A DNA stretch of 64,000 nt from Deuterostichococcus epilithicus (lineage: Eukaryota > Chlorophyta > Trebouxiophyceae > Prasiolales > Stichococcaceae): assembly GCA_033439295.1 (NCBI GenBank), contig JAVTLE010000023.1, positions 3,136,530 through 3,200,529 of the forward strand, written 5' to 3'. The position numbers and the translations under genes were made by a program. Below, piece after piece: positions 1 through 11,000 of the stretch. Positions within the stretch are counted from its first letter, which is position 1. Every line of letters starts with the position of its first letter. Below the pieces are notes generated by a model. The model had not been told where the DNA came from. It searched no databases and saw nothing but the letters and a program-made list of their open reading frames with translations.

Positions 1-66
1 GCAGCGGGCAGGGCCCCACTCTGCAACAGGCGCCAGAGCGCCGCGCAGCGCAACGCTCGGCTGCGT

Positions 67-3000
67 TTGCCAATACTCACAGCGGCCTGCAAGTCGGACT
101 CCGGCAGCGCACGTGAAGATGGTCGTGCTGCAAGAACGTGGGCAAGTTCCTCGGCCGTCGTGCTGGAACGCGAACCTCAGCCGGAGCCGCCATTGCCGCT
201 GCCGCCGCCGCCGCCGGCTGAGGGCCTGCTGCACGTGCTGCTGTACAGCTTCCGCATCTGCCTGACGGAGCGATGGGCGGTGCCACGCCTGGCGGCCGTG
301 TTCGGCCTGCTGTTCGTCTCCAGATTCGCAGGCAAGTGGCAGCACCGCAGCACCGACCGCGTGGCGGAGCCGTGCATGGTCCCACCTCTACAGGATGTCA
401 GAGCGGTCACCGACACTGACTACAAGGCTCTCGCTACGGCTGACATCATCTGTTGAGTTAAACCACAGAGGCTTTTCACTGCAGGCTTCACCATGCCGCT
501 GTACTTCAAGCGGGCGGTGGACGCGGCTGGGCAGGGCGCGGCGCCCGGTGCACGACAGGTGGGCTGCTATTTGAGCTCTGCACTCCTCACATGCCACGCT
601 ATCAGCGTCATGTCAGGACAGCACCCTGTGCAGCAGGCACGAGGCCGTTTGAGCTTGTCGCCTCGCAGGCAAGGTCCATGGCACTTGCGCAAACGCCATG
701 CGCGAATGGCGTGCGCAATCGGCAGCCTGCATGGCTGCTGCTGCCAGCGTCAGGCCGTGCCGCCAAGCTTGGCGCAAGCATGGAAATGGGACCAAGCTAT
801 CAGTTCCACCACCCGGCGTGGCTTTCAGTCAATGGCTGCGGGGTGTGCTGCGGTAGGCGCTGCTGAAGGCGCTGGCGCTGGCGGGCGCCTGCCGCATGCT
901 GTCGGGCGTGGCGCACGGCCTGCAACAGCCCATCTTCGCCCTCCTGTCGCACGTAAGCCGAAAGGCATCCCAGTACATGTGCATAAATACGCAATCTCGA
1001 CACGCAAAGGTGATGCAACCAGGTCGACAGCCACTTGCCAGTGTCGTGTTGGTCTGGCTGCACTGTCGGCTTGCTGGTCGGCAGCGGGCACGAAATGATG
1101 GTGCGCACCTGGCGTTTCTCTCGGCTTTGCAGGCGGCGGGGCGGCGGATGTCGTACCACGGGCTGCGGCACGTGCTCGGCTTGGGGACCACCTACCACAG
1201 CAACAGCTCCACCGGCCGCCTCGTCCGCATGGTGGAACGAGGTGCGAAGTCGCAACCATGCATCTGCGATGCAAAGATGCAGATGTGGTCCAGTGTGCCT
1301 GATGGTCCCCTCTGCAGGAGTTTCAGCTCACAGCTTGCGGCAGAATCGCCGACACGAGACCTGCTGAGCATGAGGGGATGGTGATTGGGGGTGGGGCACC
1401 ACCGTGTCCTGATGCGCCCTCCGCCCGCCTGACCATGTGCAGGCACCAAGAGCATCTCCGCGATGTGCCGCGCTATCGTCTTCCGGCTGGTGCCCACGTC
1501 GCTGGAGCTGGTCGCGGTGTGCTCGGTGCTGACCAAGATGTTCCGACCCGAGGTGGGCGCCATCGTGGCGGCGACGTCGCTCGTCTACGTCGCCTTCACC
1601 GCCGCTATGACGCAGGTGGGCAGCGCCGGGCAGCTGGCAGCTGCGCAGTGGCATCACGAGCTTGCTGCAACGACTTGGCTGAGCAGGGCCGTCGCCATGT
1701 GGCGGTTGGTAACCACGATAACCAGACTGGGTGAAGTGACACCCTGGCCGGGAACCCACATCTGCGTCCCTCTCGTGGAGGCTGTTAGTACACAGGCTGC
1801 CCGATCAGAATCCGGGCATGGCGTGAGAGCATGCCTGTGCCTGCGTGCAGGCGGCGGTGGTGGGGAAGCAGGAGGTCAAGCGCCTGGACAACGAGATCAA
1901 TGCCCGGCTGCTGGAGTCCCTGTTCAATTTCGAGCCGGTTGCGCTGCTGGGCATGCAGCGCCGCGAGGCGACCACCTTCGACCGCCTGCTCAAGGGCTTC
2001 CAGGACGCTGCGGTTCGGTTCGAGTACGTCACCGGGTTCCTGACCTCCGTCCAGGTGGGCTGGTGCCGCACACGACGAACCAAAATTGGGTCCATTCCCC
2101 TCCCGCTGCCCCCCTGCCACCACACCTGGGCGGTGCGCTCCGAGTGCGTCACCAGACGCTGTTGGACCTCCGCCCAGGCGGGCACGTGCACGGGCGCTCT
2201 GCTCCGCCTTCCCGGTGTGCCCGACATCCCTCGGCCCTTGGCTGTGTGTGGGACTGCTTGCTTGAAGCGGCTTTCGGTGACACCTGCGGAATACGACCAC
2301 AGCGTTGTTGGACGCCCGGGTGTGCTTCAGGACGACAAGCTTTGTGCACGTCCCTGGTAACCCGCACCCACCCCAAACTTGAGCTGGCTCCTCAGCAACC
2401 CGGATCTGGTGCTGGGCAGGCGATCATTCTTGGCGTGGGCATGACGGCCGCGCTGCTGACTGTGGCGGCACACTCCGGCACGGCAGGAGACCTGGTGCAC
2501 ACCCTCGCCCTCAACTCCCATTTATGTTTAATGTACAAAGTGTTCCTTGCATCACGGGTCCGCATGAAGTGCAATACCGGTGATCGATAGTCTGGCCTTG
2601 ACCATGACCTGACGCTTGCCTGCACTGCCCCACAGGTGCTAGTGCACGGCATGCTGCTGCAGCTGTGGGCGCCACTCGTGTCCGTCGGCGGCCTGTACCG
2701 CCGCCTGCGCAAGGTGAGAGGCGCCGCACGCGGCATGAGTTGGCCCCGTGGCCATCCTGGCCTGGCGGCGCTGCAGCGCAGTTGGACAGCCCCTGATGCT
2801 CGGACTGCGCCTGAGCGCACAGATTGACACTGTTCGCACCTGAGCCGATAGCGCGGCAGCCAATGAAGCATGCCTGCAGCTCCAGTGGTCTCGGTGCTGG
2901 TCGACGCTTGAGCTGTCGAGCCAGCTGACGGTGTTGCACCGCAATTCATACTCGCGCAGTCGCTGGTGGACCTCGAGGACTTTATCCACGTGCTGCGGGA

Positions 3001-5583
3001 GGAGCCGCAGCCTGCGGAGGGCCACCTCGCGCTGCCGGACTGGCCGCCGGCTTGCTTGCCAGCACCCACACAGGGGAGCTCCGCCGGAGCCGTGGCCGTG
3101 CACCAGCGCAAGTCGGCAGGAGATGGCCGGAACCTGAACGGGGCCCGCCCTCAGGACAGCCCAGCATCCGGACACAGCGCGGCAGCAGGTGGCGGCAAGC
3201 AACACGCGTGTGACCCAGTCACCGGCCATGCACCCCACAACCGGCATACCCAGGTCAGCAGTGCTGTGCACCACGGGCCGGCACCCAGGCACCGCGTGGA
3301 GCAGCGGGCTGACGCCGGGGACGCCGCCGATCGCAATGCCCTCGGCAGCAGCCACCCTGGCAGCCAACATTGCGATGCCGACTGTAGCGGCAGCCCCGAT
3401 GGCGGCGGCGCCAGTGGCGGTGGCAGCGCCAACAGGGACTGCAGCGGCGCTGCAACGCAGGGCGGAAACAGCGTAGAGCACCGCTCAGCAGGCGGCATCG
3501 CTCTGCTGCCGGGCCTGCACGTTGAGTTCCGAGACGTCAGCTTTGGTTATGGGCAGCCGCCGGAGCCAGGCGATACAGCAGGCGGCGCAGCCGGCACGGC
3601 GTCAGTGGCGGATGCGGCCGACGGCGGCAACGGCTGCGGCGGAGAGCCTACGGCGCGTGGCGAGCCGATGCAGCTGCACGGCGTGTCTTTCACCGTGCAG
3701 CCAGGGGAGGCGATTGGCATCGTAGGGCCTCCAGGTGACACAGGATGCCAATCAAGTGGATCATGCTCTGCATGACAGGCCGTGCTGTGCAGTGTGCCCG
3801 CCGCACCACCCCAGTCCGCAGCTGCGATGGAGAATTTGCTCCTGCTGTGGACCCCGCGGCACCTGAGGAGAGTATTGTAGTTGTTTCCCTGGAGCAATTT
3901 GCGAGAGGCCCAGGGAGAGAATCGCGAAAACGGTCACCCTGCCGTTGCCCGCTCCAGGCTGCGGCAAGTCGACGGTGGTGCGGCTCATGATGCGGCTATA
4001 TGACGCGGACGAGGGCAGCGTGCTACTCAACGGCACCAATGTCCGGCAGGTGCCGACGACAGCGTCACAAGCTGTACCATGTGCTGCATGTGGCATGCGC
4101 TGAGCAGCCAGAGCGTGTGTCGATCCCGTTCTCTGTGCACGTTCACGTCCCACTCAATGTTGTACGAGGCTGTGCCGCCAGTCTCACTGCAAAACTTCAT
4201 ACATGAAATGTTAACGGCTTCTGGCCAACCTCTGTCTGAAATACCTGGCGTGCAGCTGAAGCACGAGGCTTTGAAGGGGGCCGTGTCAGCGGTGCCACAG
4301 TATGTCAACCTGGTGAATGGCTCCGTGGCTGCCAACATCGCCTTTGCCTGGTGCGCCTCGCCACCTTCGGTGGTGCCACCTTTTCGTGCCTGAGTAGGCT
4401 GACATTCGCGTTGCTTAACGTCCGATGAGTCTGTGCAGCCTCTTGCTGATGCCTCTCTGCATCCAGTGTGCTGCGTCCTTGCACTGCGCTTCCGACCAGC
4501 GTCTTCAAATAGGCCTTTCTACCTGTGCGCGCAGCCCGGGCGCAACTGCGGAGATGGTGCAGGAAGCTGCTGCCATGGTGGGCCTCGACGGCGCGGTGGC
4601 CCAACTGGAGCATGGCTATGCAACCCAGGTGGGACTTTGTCGTGACCCTCCAACAAGCGAGGTTGCTGAACAGGGCCTGTGAACAAGCGGAGTCGTTGAA
4701 CAGCCGCAGTGCCTCAACTGGAGCATGGCTATACAATCCAGGTGAGGCACAGATCGTGACCGCCCTCACTCCACTAAGGCCATTGAGCAACTGGGTGAGG
4801 AGGTGTGGAGCGGGATGCGGGCATACTGCCGCGTTGCCGTCGTCAGACAAGCACCCTCGTATCATCCACAGTCTATCAAAGCAGTGATACCGGATGAAGC
4901 GAGTTTCTTTTGTCTCGGAACCATTGGTTGTGAAATGCAGGTGGGCGAGCGCGGGCAGAAGGTCAGTGGCGGGGAGCGGCAGCGCATTGCCATCGCGCGC
5001 GCCCTCATAAGACGGCCGCGCCTGCTGCTCTGCGACGAGGCCACCTCCTCACTGGTGCGGCCGTGATCCCTCAGGCCTCGCCATGTCTGGCACACGTTGT
5101 GTAGGTCTCAGCCCCTAGCAAGTAGTGGTTCGAAAGGCGCCAGGTGGCTGTTAGGCCGGCGGGGTCGCAGGGACAGAGCTTCACAGGGGGCGTGAGAGGC
5201 GTGGGCTGAGGACGCCGTCACACGTCCATGGCTTCCGTGTGCAGCCGAGTGCGTGCGCTCTGACATGCGGCGCCGTGCGTGCCAGCAGACCCGTGGCTGC
5301 CCTACAGCGCTGGGCGAGACCTCTCGACTGCATGCACACGCAGGATCGGACAGCGGAGGCCGCAGCGCTGGAGGCCATCTTCCGCCGCGGCGGCCGGCGC
5401 ACCACCATCGTGGTGGCGCACCGGCTGCAGACGGTGGCGCCCTGCGACCGCATCCTGGTTATGGACGCCGGCAGGGTCGTCGCCAGCGGCAGCCATGCCC
5501 AGCTGCTGCGCCGCCCGGGGTGGTACGCTGACACCTGGGCGGCGCAGCATGCGGAGGCGTCGGGGCGCGCCGCCGCCCGCTGA
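67..5583 (+). CDS. ATM1/ABCB7-type ABC half-transporter, 5' end unresolved
   Basis: Exons: about 67-331, 485-558, 857-952, 1133-1241, 1443-1615, 1851-2054, 2420-2494, 2636-2713, 2960-3734, 3958-4049, 4256-4350, 4535-4628, 4941-5054, 5344-5583. All junction phases agree, giving about 830 residues. One membrane domain (exons 1-9) has ATM-like stretches such as VERGTKSIS and [11 protein letters not shown]. It is followed by an Ala/Gly/Ser-rich insert of about 180 residues and one ATPase domain: Walker A GPPGCGKST, signature VSGGERQR, Walker [14 protein letters not shown]-loop VVAHRL. ATM1 homologues sit in the mitochondrial inner membrane and export glutathione-linked sulfur compounds for cytosolic Fe-S assembly; that role here is inferred. 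No in-frame ATG is seen near position 67, so the start or a first exon may lie outside the window. The first intron (332-484) has a GC donor. Confidence 0.85.
2008..2186 (+). repeat. Decayed duplicated exon-intron junction in the ABC transporter gene
   Basis: The end of exon 6 (TTCGAGTACGTCACCGG, then GACCTCCGTCCAGGTGGGC) has a diverged copy at about 2131-2186 (CCGAGTGCGTCACCAG, then GACCTCCGCCCAGGCGGGC) in the following intron. The copy's donor has changed from GT to GC. Confidence 0.65.
4600..4768 (+). repeat. Duplicated exon-intron junction in the ABC transporter gene
   Basis: The end of exon 12 plus its donor (CAACTGGAGCATGGCTATGC, CAACCCAGGTG, about 4602-4632) is repeated about 111 bases downstream inside the intron (about 4713-4743: CAACTGGAGCATGGCTATAC, AATCCAGGTGAG). 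The shared text continues to ATCGTGACC. Confidence 0.85.
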
Positions 5584-6341
5584 CGCTGCCGCCGGGGCGG
5601 CAGGCAGGCCTTGCGTGATCTCTATTAGGGTCGGATTGAGGATTGGAGCAGCCTGGTTCAGTTGCTGCAAACGTGATGAATCGCATGCTGCAGGGCAGTT
5701 CCTTGTATTGTTACAATTTGGGGCGCATAGACGTTCATAGCAGGACCATTCTTTGAGATGGTTCTTAGCTTTCAGATTTCATGCTCGAGGTCTGCCAGCA
5801 ACCAATGACAGGTCGACCTCAAGCCGCACAAGTGAACAACAAGCAAATTCGTGACTTCAGCATCGTTGAATCAAACGATGGAACCCAGATCTAGAAGCAA
5901 TACGACGTCCCAATGCGGCAACTGAGAATACCTGAACCTAAGCCCAATGTCCTTCGTCCACTGGCTGTTACTGGACAGGGCTCTCAACCGGGGGCGCCGG
6001 CGGCACGCCAAATTTGGGGAACCATACACCTGCGATCAATTTGTGCGAACAAACTTGGCAGTGCAAAACCTCATACAACATACTTGTTGACTCAGGGCAT
6101 GTTTGACCACAGGTCACTCCATTCGGTTGAGGTGGCGCTGAGATGCAGCGAGCGCACTGAGGAAGACGTCATAGGCGGGTGCCTGCGGGGAAGCCAGGGC
6201 GAAATTCTATCGGAGATCAGGCATCTGACAAGGTGCTGCTGGCGATGGGCAATGCGAGACCACAGCCGGAAGCTGGAGGTATGGCACTCCGTGCCATTGT
6301 AAGATCTATCAGCGCGGTAGAAAGCAGAGTATTGCGGGGGA
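5584..6341. other. Convergent 3' intergenic region
   Basis: This stretch lies between the stop of the ABC gene (+) and the stop of the SnoaL-like gene (-). Only short open frames without recognisable domains or consistent splice signals are present. It should hold both 3' UTRs. Confidence 0.6.
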
Positions 6342-7592
6342 CTATGAAATGCGGCGCACCTCCCAGGTCTCCAGGTGCTTGTATATGAGGCCGTCATCAT
6401 TCAGAACATACTTCGTGTTGCCGACATACGGTTTGATCTCGCCCCGAACGGGCCACGGCTTGATCTTGCCCTCCTGCAGTAAGGATGCATTGACCCCTGC
6501 TCAGCAGGCTGCTCAGCAGCAGCTGCCATTGACCCGCTTCTCATAGGCTGCGTGGCGCATCATGTTGATCCTGTCGTCATCCTGATACAGGGTGTTGCTC
6601 GTGTTCATTCGATAGGTGCAGATTAGTAAATCAGGGACTGACGGCATCAACGCACCAGGCGCCAGTCCAGAGAGATCGTCCGGTCGTCAACCACCTTGAT
6701 GGACCTGCATGACAACATTCGGCAAACATCGCAACAATCTGACATCACCGAGACTTCACGGCTGTGGCATGCAGCAACATACCTGATGTCGGCGCGGGAG
6801 TTGTCGGCGTCGAACAGCGTTTTCACAGCGTTGGTGTAGAACCGCCAGCCCCGAACCTGCAGCACATACACCGACCCCTTCGGTTGCTCAAGACTGTTGT
6901 GCGCTCCAGCTTCCGGACTTGCAATGCGCCGGAGCAACGGCAGGTGCACGTCAATGGGTGCACTGCGGCAATCCTACCTGTACGGTGGGATCAACGAAGA
7001 GGCAACTGCAGTGTCGAACACCACCGCTCAGCATTGTTGTTCATTGTCCATTCGGCCGTGGGCAGCGGCACTAATGATCCGTCCAGTTCATCGCAAAGGT
7101 GTCATTTGAAGAGAGAAGGTCCAGCACGCACTCGTCCGTGAAGAGACTCGACGATAGGTTGCCTGCGTAAAGTCGGCAAGATACTGCTCACAGATGCACG
7201 CTCAAAACCCGACTTGATGTTGGCAGCGCATGCCTATCCGTATTGACCTGCTTGCCTGTGACGTAGTATTGCCGCTGCTGGAAGTCCTCCTTGATCTTCT
7301 CAAGCATCTGACCAGCAGTCAGACCCGTCTGCTTCGGTCGTTCGTCAGGCCGTGCGGCTGGTGCGGCCACCAGCGGCCGTGCGCTGCCGAGCCAGAGGGC
7401 TGCGGCGCTTGACTGCAGAATGTGTCGCCTGCTGTGCCGCTCTTGAGAGCTGTGTGCCACACAACTGACGGGTCTCTGCAAGGCTGCCGAGCGTGGAGCA
7501 TGGCGAGGGCTTTTGAACGGTGCTCGCGTGCAGGTGCCAGGCCGACATGATACATTTCCAGATACGGGGAAGGCGATCCGCTGCATGTTCAT
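6342..7592 (-). CDS. DUF2358/SnoaL-like protein, predicted thylakoid-lumen targeted
   Basis: Exon 1 (7592-7256) encodes a chloroplast transit-like N-terminus, then a twin-arginine plus hydrophobic stretch ending near an Ala-x-Ala site (SRRHILQSSAAALWLG), suggesting Tat export to the lumen. The mature part starts EKIKEDFQQRQYYVTG. Later exons give LFVDPTVQ, VRGWRFYTNAVKTLFD, VVDDRTISLDWRL and, in the last exon (6473-6342), KPYVGNTKYVLNDDG and HLETWE. This order matches plant and cyanobacterial DUF2358 proteins (NTF2-like fold, no established enzyme activity). Intron 1 (7255-7163) uses a GC donor with the 7-base repeat CAGGCAA at both ends. The boundary after the SLFTDEC segment is uncertain; two splice choices are possible. 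The ATG at 7592 is the first of a continuous frame. Confidence 0.75.
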
Positions 7593-8009
7593 TGCATGTA
7601 CTGTCCTAGACCTTTTGCAAGCGTTGATATCTCTGCAAACGCCAACATGCGGTGCTGCACCAGCAGAGATGGGCGCAGTTTACATACAGTAGGTGGAGCG
7701 TCAAAGTACTGCCTATTCATCATGCATGTTGAACAGAGCAGCGGCGGGCATGGACTGCCTCATCCAGACTGCATGCCGAATCAGACGCTCGCGGATTCGT
7801 GCAACAGAACAGACTGTGTTGTGCCACTTGCCTCCTTGATCCGAGAGCTCTACCTCTGACGGTAGCGGTGTTGTAAGTCACATTGAGTATTGTGCCGAGT
7901 CCGAGACCGTGAACCAGGCGGCGATTGGTGCTGCGCAGCTTGTCGACATCGCAAACATACCATGCGACAGTCTTGAAGCACAGCAAAGCCGCGCGAGGCG
8001 GCCAGAGTC
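7593..8009. promoter_or_regulatory. Divergent promoter region of two plastid-protein genes
   Basis: These 417 bases separate the ATG of the SnoaL-like gene (-) from the ATG of the FtsHi gene (+). Both products look plastid-targeted, so a shared promoter is plausible. No clear TATA box was recognised. Confidence 0.5.
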
Positions 8010-11000
8010 ATGGCGGCCTGTCCATTTGCTACAGCACATCTGCCGGGCAATCTCCATTGCACGTACCTGCAGCATGGCCTTGCTTGCAAGAGCAGCGCAC
8101 ACAACCTCACATACATCAGGCCCAGGGCATCCGCTGGGCTGCGGTGCAGCAGGCTCCTGGGCCACTGCAGGCAGCGTCGCCTGGCGGTCTTGCAGCCAGT
8201 CTCCTGCTCAGCGAGCCCATCCGATGGCGAGCTGCTCGGCGACAACAGGCCCACGCGCGGCGGAGCATTAGATCCAGCAGCAGCTAGCCACGACGTAGCC
8301 CTTGAGCGGCGACAGTGGCTCCCGTTCCTGCAGCGAACAGCGGGCGCCATAGCAGTCTCGCTCATCACAGCTGCCGGCATGGCACAGGCAGCCAGGGCTG
8401 AGTCCAGGTACGACTGCATCTGAGTGCAGCGTAGACACACCCTGCTCGTAGGCATGCATACTGTTGTGTTGTTGCATGGACATTTGGCATGGACCTTGTG
8501 CGTTATCATGTCCATCATCCACATGGTCTTGTCAAAGCGCCGGCCTGAAGCCACATGCTGGCTCCTGCGTTGCAGACTGCCGCCTCAGCAGCCGTTCCAG
8601 ATGGTGCGAGCCGTAGATGACGCCTGGGCGGCGCGACCTGCAGACAGCGCCGGCGGCCAGCAGGCGTCGACGCCGGGTGCCTCGGAGTGGGAGGCCGGCG
8701 GCTGGCAGCAGGCCACTGACACGGGCATCCAGCTGGCGAAAGCGCCCACAGCGGAGAAGCAGGCGGAGACGCTGGAGGAGGCGGAGTATCGCACCACCGA
8801 GCGGAAGGAGCGGGAGCTGCGAGACGAAATGCGGCGCGGCGCGCGGCAGGCGGGCGCCAGCCCTGGCACCATGCGGAAGCTGGGTAAGTTACGCTTGCAA
8901 GAAGGTCTCGAGTGCGCATCCACATCACATCTGCACAAAGTCACAGCCGCAGCGCATGCTGGCCAGAGCTGCAGGGCCTGCTCTGTGTCGAGTTCATGTG
9001 CGCAGATCAGCAGGGAGGGAGCAATGCTCGATCATCTGTACCACCGCAGCGGCAATGGCTGTCGGAGCGTCGAACTTTGTCAATTGTCGACGCCAATTTG
9101 CACCTCCCGCTATGGCGCTGGTCTGACATGCGTCAGTCGCTTCCCTGGTTGCAGCGGAGCCAAAAAAGGGGAAGAAGGTGGATCCCACCAAGATGCTTGT
9201 GGCGGACCCTGCCGAGATCCCGGAGGTTGGCAGCGCAGAGCTGAGCGAGGTGTGACCATGAAGCAACTCCAGCTTGTGTCCTCCGTGCACGTTTCCCGCC
9301 TGCCTGACATGACAACACTGGCTGCAGCTGCCGGCTGGTGACAGGTCGCCCAACGTGCTGCTGATGAGACTCAAGTGCGAATTGCCCACCAGTATCTTGG
9401 CAAACAGGAACAAATGCTCAGCTCCGTTGGTTCTGGACCGCAGGTCGGCACAGCGTGGCGCCCTGACAAGCTCAAGGAGATGACCTACACGCAGTTCTGG
9501 CGCCTGGTGCAGCAGCGCCAGGTCGACCGGGTGCGCTTTTTTAGGGTTTAGAAGATGAGCGCTCTTCGGCTCCTCCTGTATGTTCTCGACCCGCAGTCGA
9601 GGGCGCAAGCTGCCGACCTCAGCAACGAGCATCGCACACGGAACCTGGGAGCGCCGTGTCGTTAATTTGGTGCTGTTGCCTTGAGCTCGTCTTGACCAAT
9701 GCTGATTGAACTGGACCTGGCTATAAACTGGCAAGTTCCTGGAGTGTGTGATAAAACGGAGTCTGGAAATGTAATTGGGGATGACCATTCTACTTGTCAT
9801 GGCAGGTCAAGTATGCGGCAGACGTCCGGTCGGTGTGGGTGACCACCAAGGCGAGCGCTCCAGGGGGGGCGCGCACGGAGAAGGTGGGCCTGCCGTGGGA
9901 CCCTGAGCTGTACGATCACCTCCTCAACCACGGCGTCTTCATCGATGCCATCCAGGTGCGGACCATTCAATGCCCTTGTCGCTTTGTGGTCCAGTTTGTG
10001 GGTCGTCTAGCACGTATCACGGCGTCAGCGGCTTTGTCTTGCTTTGGGATGCACTGGGGCATGTCGTGCTGTGCAAGACATGCAGGGCGCGCGGGGATCT
10101 GCCCGGGCGCCTCCCGGAGGGCGGGGGCAGGCGGGAGGAGGGGGGGAGGGTGGGGGGTGGAGCAGAGTGTGTGGGCGTATGATGGAACGAGGCCCAAGCG
10201 CTGCAGCGCCTTGCATGCGGCGGCCTCTTGGCAGCCCGCGGTCGGCTTCGTTTGGTCACCAGCTGTCCACTCGCTCGATTGCAGCCGACGCCGCTGGAGC
10301 CGATCATCGCGGCCATCGTGCGCTTTGCGGCACCTCTGGTCTTCGCCTACTACCTCATCCAGTTCTCCTTCCGCCTGGGCATCAAGCGCAAGACCGACAA
10401 GTGCGCTCCCGCTTCGTGAACCGCTTCAGAGGCTCTTGCTTGCGCGCACTCCTTTGCTGACTGCAATATCAATGGCTGCAACACTCGATGGCTTACTCGA
10501 TGGCTGCAGCAGACCTGAATGTAGCAGACCTGAATGTGGCGGGCCCCTGCTTCGCTGAGTTCCGCGGCGAAGAGCTTTTTGCAACCTGTCACAGATGCTG
10601 CTAAGTGCATCACTGCCATTCAGATTCATCCTTGTCTTTCCCCAAGTCTGCCATCTGCTGCGCAGGCTGTTTGGCACGGCGCGCATGGAAATGGTGAAGA
10701 ACTCGGGCACCACTTTTGCGGATGTGGCCGGCGTGGACCAGGTGAGGATTTCTGACCTTATCTCTCTTCTCGTCGAGCAGCAGCTCACACCGATCTGCGT
10801 GTGCGTGCTCCTGCGCGGCTGGCACCAGAGTGCTCCCTGTGCCTGTGCCGAAAGTCAAAGCGTCCCCAAGCGCTCTTTCTGGCTCGAAGCCATCGCTGAG
10901 TCGGAGCTCTTGCTGACTTGGAGACTTGAGCTGCCGACAGGTGAAGGCGGAGATCACAGAGATCGTCACGTTCCTGCGCAACCCGCGCAAGTTCCTCAGC

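Noticed and set aside
67-69. Start codon of the ABC transporter at 67
   Set aside because: The triplet there is TTG, not ATG, and no in-frame ATG is near, so the true start is probably in an upstream exon.
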